Below, in pieces: positions 6,505 through 9,476 of a stretch of DNA of 9,476 bases. Numbering within the stretch: position 1 is the first letter of the stretch; each line of letters starts with the position of its first letter. The notes beneath the pieces are model-generated. The model had not been told where the DNA came from. It saw nothing but the letters and a program-made list of their open reading frames with translations, and did no database searches. This stretch comes from Holosporales bacterium. Lineage in GTDB: Bacteria; Pseudomonadota; Alphaproteobacteria; UBA3830; JAIRMZ01. A program made the translations under genes and the position numbers. The stretch is from NCBI GenBank assembly GCA_031279495.1, contig JAITIJ010000087.1, positions 1-9,476 on the forward strand. The letters are read 5' to 3'.

Positions 6505-9078
6505 ATGTTAGAGATGAGCGTGCGAACACGCACTGTTTTTGAAGCGGCACATCGTCTTTGTGTGCAGAAAGGCCATCAACGCCTGATGCCAGAGCATATC
6601 TTGCTGGCTTTTGCTGAAGACACAGAAGGGAGTGCCTTGCTGAAAGCCAGCGGAGCGCAGATGGCTGTTTTGCGCACGGAACTCGATCATGCAATGACAA
6701 AAATTCCCGTTGTTGAGGGAACGCGAGAGATTTTTGCTTCTTCCGAGACTTCGCGACTGCTTGCCAGCGCAGAAACGCTTGCAAAGAAAGCGCGAGATGG
6801 GTTTATTCCTTTGGACCGCCTGCTTCTGGCATATTTTGAGCACTCCTCTTGGCCCGCTACTCAAGTCCTTGAGAAAGCTGGGGTTCGCAAGTCAACCCTC
6901 GAACAAACAATCGCGCAACAGCGTCAAGGCCGCACCGTTACAACCGAAAACGGAGAAAGTGCTTTTAATGCGCTGAAAAAGTATGCACGCGATCTGACCA
7001 AAGAGGCGCGCAAAGGTAAGCTGGATCCTGTTATCGGTCGAGAAGAGGAAATTCGCCGCACGATCCAGGTACTTAGTCGACGAACGAAGAACAATCCAGT
7101 GCTGATTGGCGATCCTGGTGTTGGGAAAACGGCGATTGCAGAGGGACTTGCTCGACGGATTGTTGCTCAAGATGTGCCAGAGAGCTTAAAGGGAGCGCGA
7201 CTTTTGGCGCTGGACCTTGGAGCTCTTATTGCAGGAGCGAAATTCCGTGGGGAGTTTGAGGAGCGCCTTAAAGCTGTTCTTGCTGAAATCTCGGCCGAAA
7301 CGGATCACCTTATCTTATTCATTGACGAGCTGCATACATTGATCGGTGCAGGACGTGCGGATGGCGCAATGGATGCGGCCAACATGTTGAAGCCGGCTCT
7401 AGCGCGCGGAGAGTTGCACTGTATTGGCGCGACCACGTTGGACGAATACCGCTTGCATATCGAGAAAGATGCTGCCCTCGCGCGCCGTTTCCAGACAGTG
7501 TATATCGATGCGCCAAGCGTTGAAGAAACGATCTCTATTCTACGCGGTCTAAAAGAAAAATATGAACTGCATCATGGTGTAAAGATCACGGATGGAGCGT
7601 TGGTCTCTGCAGCAGAGTTATCCAATCGGTATATTTCTGACCGGCATTTGCCGGATAAAGCAATTGATTTGGTAGATGAGGCCGCCAGCCGACTGAGAAT
7701 GGCGGTGGATTCAAAACCAGAAGCTCTTGATGAGATTGATCGGCGTCTGATGCAAGCGAAAATAGAGAAGGAAGCGCTTCTTAAGGAGGAAGATGCGACC
7801 TCGAAGGAACGACTGGAACGGCTTGAAAAAGAAATCGCTGATCTTGAAAAACAATCAGAGGCTCTCGGTCTTACTTGGCGTGCTGAAAAAGAGAAGCTTG
7901 CTGAAGTGCGGTCTTTAAAAGAACAGCTCGAAAAGCGGCGTCAAGAGTTAGAAGAGGCCCAGCGTCAAGGTCAATGGAGTCGGGCTGGAGAGCTGCTTTA
8001 TGGTATTATTCCAGATCTGGAACGCAAGATTTGCGAACGAGAAGACCAAAGAGACACGCAATCTTTGTTGCAAGAGCGGGTGACGGAACAAGATATTGCC
8101 TCAGTTGTAGCGCGCTGGTCTGGCATTCCTGTTGAAAAAATGCTGGGATCCGAGCGTGAGAAGTTCTTACACATGGAGGAGGTTCTGAAGCAACGTATCG
8201 TAGGTCAGAATGTGGCGATTGCTGCAGTATCAGAAGCCGTTCGCCGTTCGCGTGCTGGCTTGCAAGATCCAAAGAGGCCTCTCGGATCGTTCCTCTTTCT
8301 TGGTCCTACAGGAGTGGGGAAAACGGAACTTGCTAAAGCCCTTGCTCTTTTCTTGTTCGATGACGAAGCGGCCCTTGTACGCATTGATATGTCAGAGTAT
8401 ATGGAGCGTCATGCTGTTGCGCGTCTTATCGGAGCTCCTCCTGGATATGTAGGATACGAGCAAGGCGGAGCTCTAACGGAAGCGGTTCGGCGGCGGCCAT
8501 ATCGCGTATTGCTGTTTGATGAAATAGAAAAAGCGCACGCCGATGTTTTTAATGTTTTGTTGCAAGTGTTGGATGACGGTCGTCTCACCGACAGTCAAGG
8601 TCATACGGTGGACTTCAAAAACACTCTTATTTTACTGACCTCTAACCTTGGAGCGGAGTATTTGATGCGCCTATCGCCGGAAGCTTCGGCAGAAGAGGCT
8701 CGTGCGGAAGTTATGGAGGTTGTGCGTGCGACATTTCGTCCGGAATTTCTCAATCGCCTAGACGATATCCTGCTGTTTAATCGCTTGAATTTGGCTGATA
8801 TGACTAAAATCGTCGAGATTCAACTGCAACGACTGCGTTTCCGGTTGGCGGAACAAAAGATCGTGTTAGAGGCGGATCCAGAAGCGATCGCCCTTTTGGC
8901 GCAAGAGGGGTTTGACCCCGCTTATGGAGCGCGGCCTTTAAAACGTGTTTTGCAAAGACGTCTTGAAAATCCGCTCGCAACGAAGCTTTTAGAAAGAAGC
9001 TTGTTGCCTGATACGACGATTTCTCTTAGCATTCAAGAGGGTAACTTGGTTTTTGACGAGCAAAAAGGATCTGCATAG
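6505..9078 (+). CDS. clpB: ATP-dependent protein disaggregase ClpB
   Basis: This 857-aa cytoplasmic AAA+ chaperone is of normal ClpB length. Its hexamer threads aggregated proteins through a central pore, working with DnaK/DnaJ/GrpE. The N-domain (about 1-145, with GHQRLMPEHIL) is followed by the first AAA+ module: Walker A GDPGVGKT at 202-209 (Lys208), Walker B LFIDELHTL with Asp274-Glu275, and arginine fingers Arg327-Arg328 in ALARRF. The coiled-coil middle domain, about 395-520, is rich in Lys and Glu and marks ClpB as distinct from ClpA. The second module has Walker A GPTGVGKT at 600-607 (Lys606), Walker B LLFDEIEKAH with Asp672-Glu673, pore loop GYVGYEQGG, Arg751 in EFLNRLDD and sensor-2 Arg810 in YGARPLKR. 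No IGL/IGF-type loop for ClpP binding was noticed. The first pore loop reads GAKFRGEFEER, with Phe247 at the usual Tyr. The gene stands alone with its own leader, and no RpoH promoter was confidently found. Confidence 0.98.
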   Translation: MLEMSVRTRTVFEAAHRLCVQKGHQRLMPEHILLAFAEDTEGSALLKASGAQMAVLRTELDHAMTKIPVVEGTREIFASSETSRLLASAETLAKKARDGFIPLDRLLLAYFEHSSWPATQVLEKAGVRKSTLEQTIAQQRQGRTVTTENGESAFNALKKYARDLTKEARKGKLDPVIGREEEIRRTIQVLSRRTKNNPVLIGDPGVGKTAIAEGLARRIVAQDVPESLKGARLLALDLGALIAGAKFRGEFEERLKAVLAEISAETDHLILFIDELHTLIGAGRADGAMDAANMLKPALARGELHCIGATTLDEYRLHIEKDAALARRFQTVYIDAPSVEETISILRGLKEKYELHHGVKITDGALVSAAELSNRYISDRHLPDKAIDLVDEAASRLRMAVDSKPEALDEIDRRLMQAKIEKEALLKEEDATSKERLERLEKEIADLEKQSEALGLTWRAEKEKLAEVRSLKEQLEKRRQELEEAQRQGQWSRAGELLYGIIPDLERKICEREDQRDTQSLLQERVTEQDIASVVARWSGIPVEKMLGSEREKFLHMEEVLKQRIVGQNVAIAAVSEAVRRSRAGLQDPKRPLGSFLFLGPTGVGKTELAKALALFLFDDEAALVRIDMSEYMERHAVARLIGAPPGYVGYEQGGALTEAVRRRPYRVLLFDEIEKAHADVFNVLLQVLDDGRLTDSQGHTVDFKNTLILLTSNLGAEYLMRLSPEASAEEARAEVMEVVRATFRPEFLNRLDDILLFNRLNLADMTKIVEIQLQRLRFRLAEQKIVLEADPEAIALLAQEGFDPAYGARPLKRVLQRRLENPLATKLLERSLLPDTTISLSIQEGNLVFDEQKGSA

Positions 9079-9079
9079 G

Positions 9080-9122
9080 CTCAAAAGAGATAGGATTTAG
9101 AATAATGGCCTCTGCTTTTGAG
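9080..9122. repeat. Long inverted repeat just after clpB
   Basis: CTCAAAAG (9080-9087) pairs perfectly with CTTTTGAG (9115-9122). The stem continues inward as AGA/TCT after one bulged G (9114), with a further GG/CC pairing possible. It begins one base after the clpB TAG. There is no T-run on either side, so it is not a classical terminator. It may still protect or end the clpB transcript, or be the edge of a small repeated element. Confidence 0.5.
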
Positions 9123-9243
9123 AAGCATCGTTTGTATCCAGCAAGTGGAACCCCGCCAGATGTTTCTCCTTCCATTGACGCTTGTCCAGTATGACTGCGC
9201 TTTTCCTGTTAGTAAAAGCAAATCTGCCCATTGATTGGCACAT
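9097..9243 (-). CDS. Doubtful 48-codon reading frame in the convergent spacer
   Basis: On the minus strand, ATG at 9241-9243 opens a frame of 48 codons ending in TAA at 9097-9099. It contains MGRFAFTNRKSAVIL and DKRQWKEKHLAGFHLLD, which look protein-like. There is no clear ribosome site, its end lies inside the inverted repeat 9080-9122, and a longer open frame overlaps it on the same strand. I do not recognise a family. It may be a small peptide gene, a remnant of a longer gene or mobile element, or chance. It is listed because it is the most protein-like frame in this spacer. Confidence 0.2.
   Translation of the reverse strand: MCQSMGRFAFTNRKSAVILDKRQWKEKHLAGFHLLDTNDASQKQRPLF
9199..9219. 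repeat. Short inverted repeat in the convergent spacer
   Basis: GCTTTT (9199-9204) and AAAAGC (9214-9219) flank a 9-nt loop. It is one of three hairpins in the 284-bp spacer between clpB and the methyltransferase gene. No function is evident, and it lies inside the doubtful 48-codon frame. Confidence 0.3.
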
Positions 9244-9261
9244 TTTCCCGAAAAATTAGAC

Positions 9262-9301
9262 AAAAAAGCAACAAGACAAGAAAGATATTGTTTATCTTCT
9301 T
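9262..9301 (-). terminator. Possible weak terminator of the methyltransferase gene
   Basis: On the minus strand AAGAAGATA (plus 9293-9301) pairs with TATCTTTCTT (plus 9278-9287), with one bulged T and a 5-nt loop. A T6 run follows 10 nt later (plus 9262-9267). It lies about 60 bp past the methyltransferase stop codon. The stem is AT-rich and the T-run is displaced, so this is at best a weak terminator. Confidence 0.35.
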
Positions 9302-9362
9302 GGACAAAGTTCAGCTGGCTTTTTAATTGAAGGCTTCTTTTTTCTGAGGATTTCGTCAAGCA

Positions 9363-9476
9363 TTATTTTTCGCCGATAGCGGCCCAGGACATATCGTTAA
9401 CATGCTGCAAGCGGATATTTTTTAGGCCAGCACCTTCCATAAGCGCTTGTACTTCTTCTTTCGTCCAGTAATGCGT
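9363..9476 (-). CDS. Probable SAM-dependent methyltransferase, C-terminal end (5' end outside window)
   Basis: The last 37 codons of a minus-strand gene run in from the right edge and stop with TAA at 9363-9365. They read HYWTKEEVQALMEGAGLKNI and then RLQHVNDMSWAAIGEK. The pattern of an H-x-W-T-x-x-E helix, then AGL plus a strand, then a final strand with W-x-A-I-G-x-K, matches the C-terminal end of class I (UbiE/type 11-like) methyltransferases, where the last two beta strands close the Rossmann-like fold. The SAM-binding motif lies outside the window, so neither the substrate nor the catalytic state can be judged. The gene converges on clpB, with a 284-bp spacer between the two stops. Confidence 0.65.
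   Translation of the reverse strand, partial: THYWTKEEVQALMEGAGLKNIRLQHVNDMSWAAIGEK

Noticed and set aside
9329..9343. GAAGGCTTC followed by T6 as a clpB terminator on the plus strand
   Set aside because: The stem would have a one-base loop, which cannot form, and it lies about 250 bp past clpB.
9081..9359. A 92-codon minus-strand frame starting at a TTG right after the methyltransferase stop
   Set aside because: It has no ribosome site, no recognisable motif, and overlaps a more protein-like short frame. It probably stays open by chance.
1..9476. CRISPR array, tRNA or rRNA genes, intact insertion sequence
   Set aside because: No regularly spaced direct repeats, cloverleaf-like segments, ribosomal RNA motifs, transposase motifs or paired terminal repeats with target duplication were found.

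Overview
The window looks like the chromosome of an alphaproteobacterium of moderate G+C content. The block prolyl-tRNA synthetase – LolC/E permease – LolD ATPase – DNA polymerase III alpha, tightly packed on one strand, is an arrangement known from that class. The protein sequences fit it too (ProRS ending shortly after its anticodon-binding domain, a single LolC/E-type permease, an E. coli-like DnaE). I cannot assign a genus. The moderate G+C and a decayed exported-protein gene would suit a host-associated lineage, but that is a guess.

Layout. (1) 2-385 (+): the 3' end of proS, cut by the window edge. (2) 387-1646 (+): LolC/E-family permease, GTG start one base after the proS stop. (3) 1639-2328 (+): lolD, overlapping the permease by 8 nt. 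(4) 2328-5759 (+): dnaE, overlapping lolD by 1 nt (TAATG). These four read as one translationally coupled transcription unit. (5) 5760-6504: about 745 bp with no intact gene. It holds a rho-independent terminator facing the minus strand, the remains of a minus-strand gene for a small exported protein (signal-peptide-like stretch in a different frame from the body), a 15-bp palindrome beside a possible minus-strand -10 box, and the clpB leader with a strong Shine-Dalgarno site. (6) 6505-9078 (+): a complete clpB disaggregase gene. (7) 9079-9362: a convergent spacer with several hairpins and a doubtful 48-codon frame. (8) 9363-9476 (-): the last 37 codons of a probable SAM-dependent methyltransferase, cut by the right edge.

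Function. LolC/E and LolD form the ABC transporter that releases lipoproteins from the inner membrane for transfer to the outer membrane. DnaE is the replicative polymerase, ProRS charges tRNA(Pro), and ClpB rescues aggregated protein with DnaK. These are housekeeping genes. I found no defence system, CRISPR array, intact transposon, tRNA or rRNA, and no convincing new system. The points most worth a second look are the broken minus-strand gene with its own terminator and operator-like palindrome, the clpB leader, and the hairpin-rich spacer after clpB.
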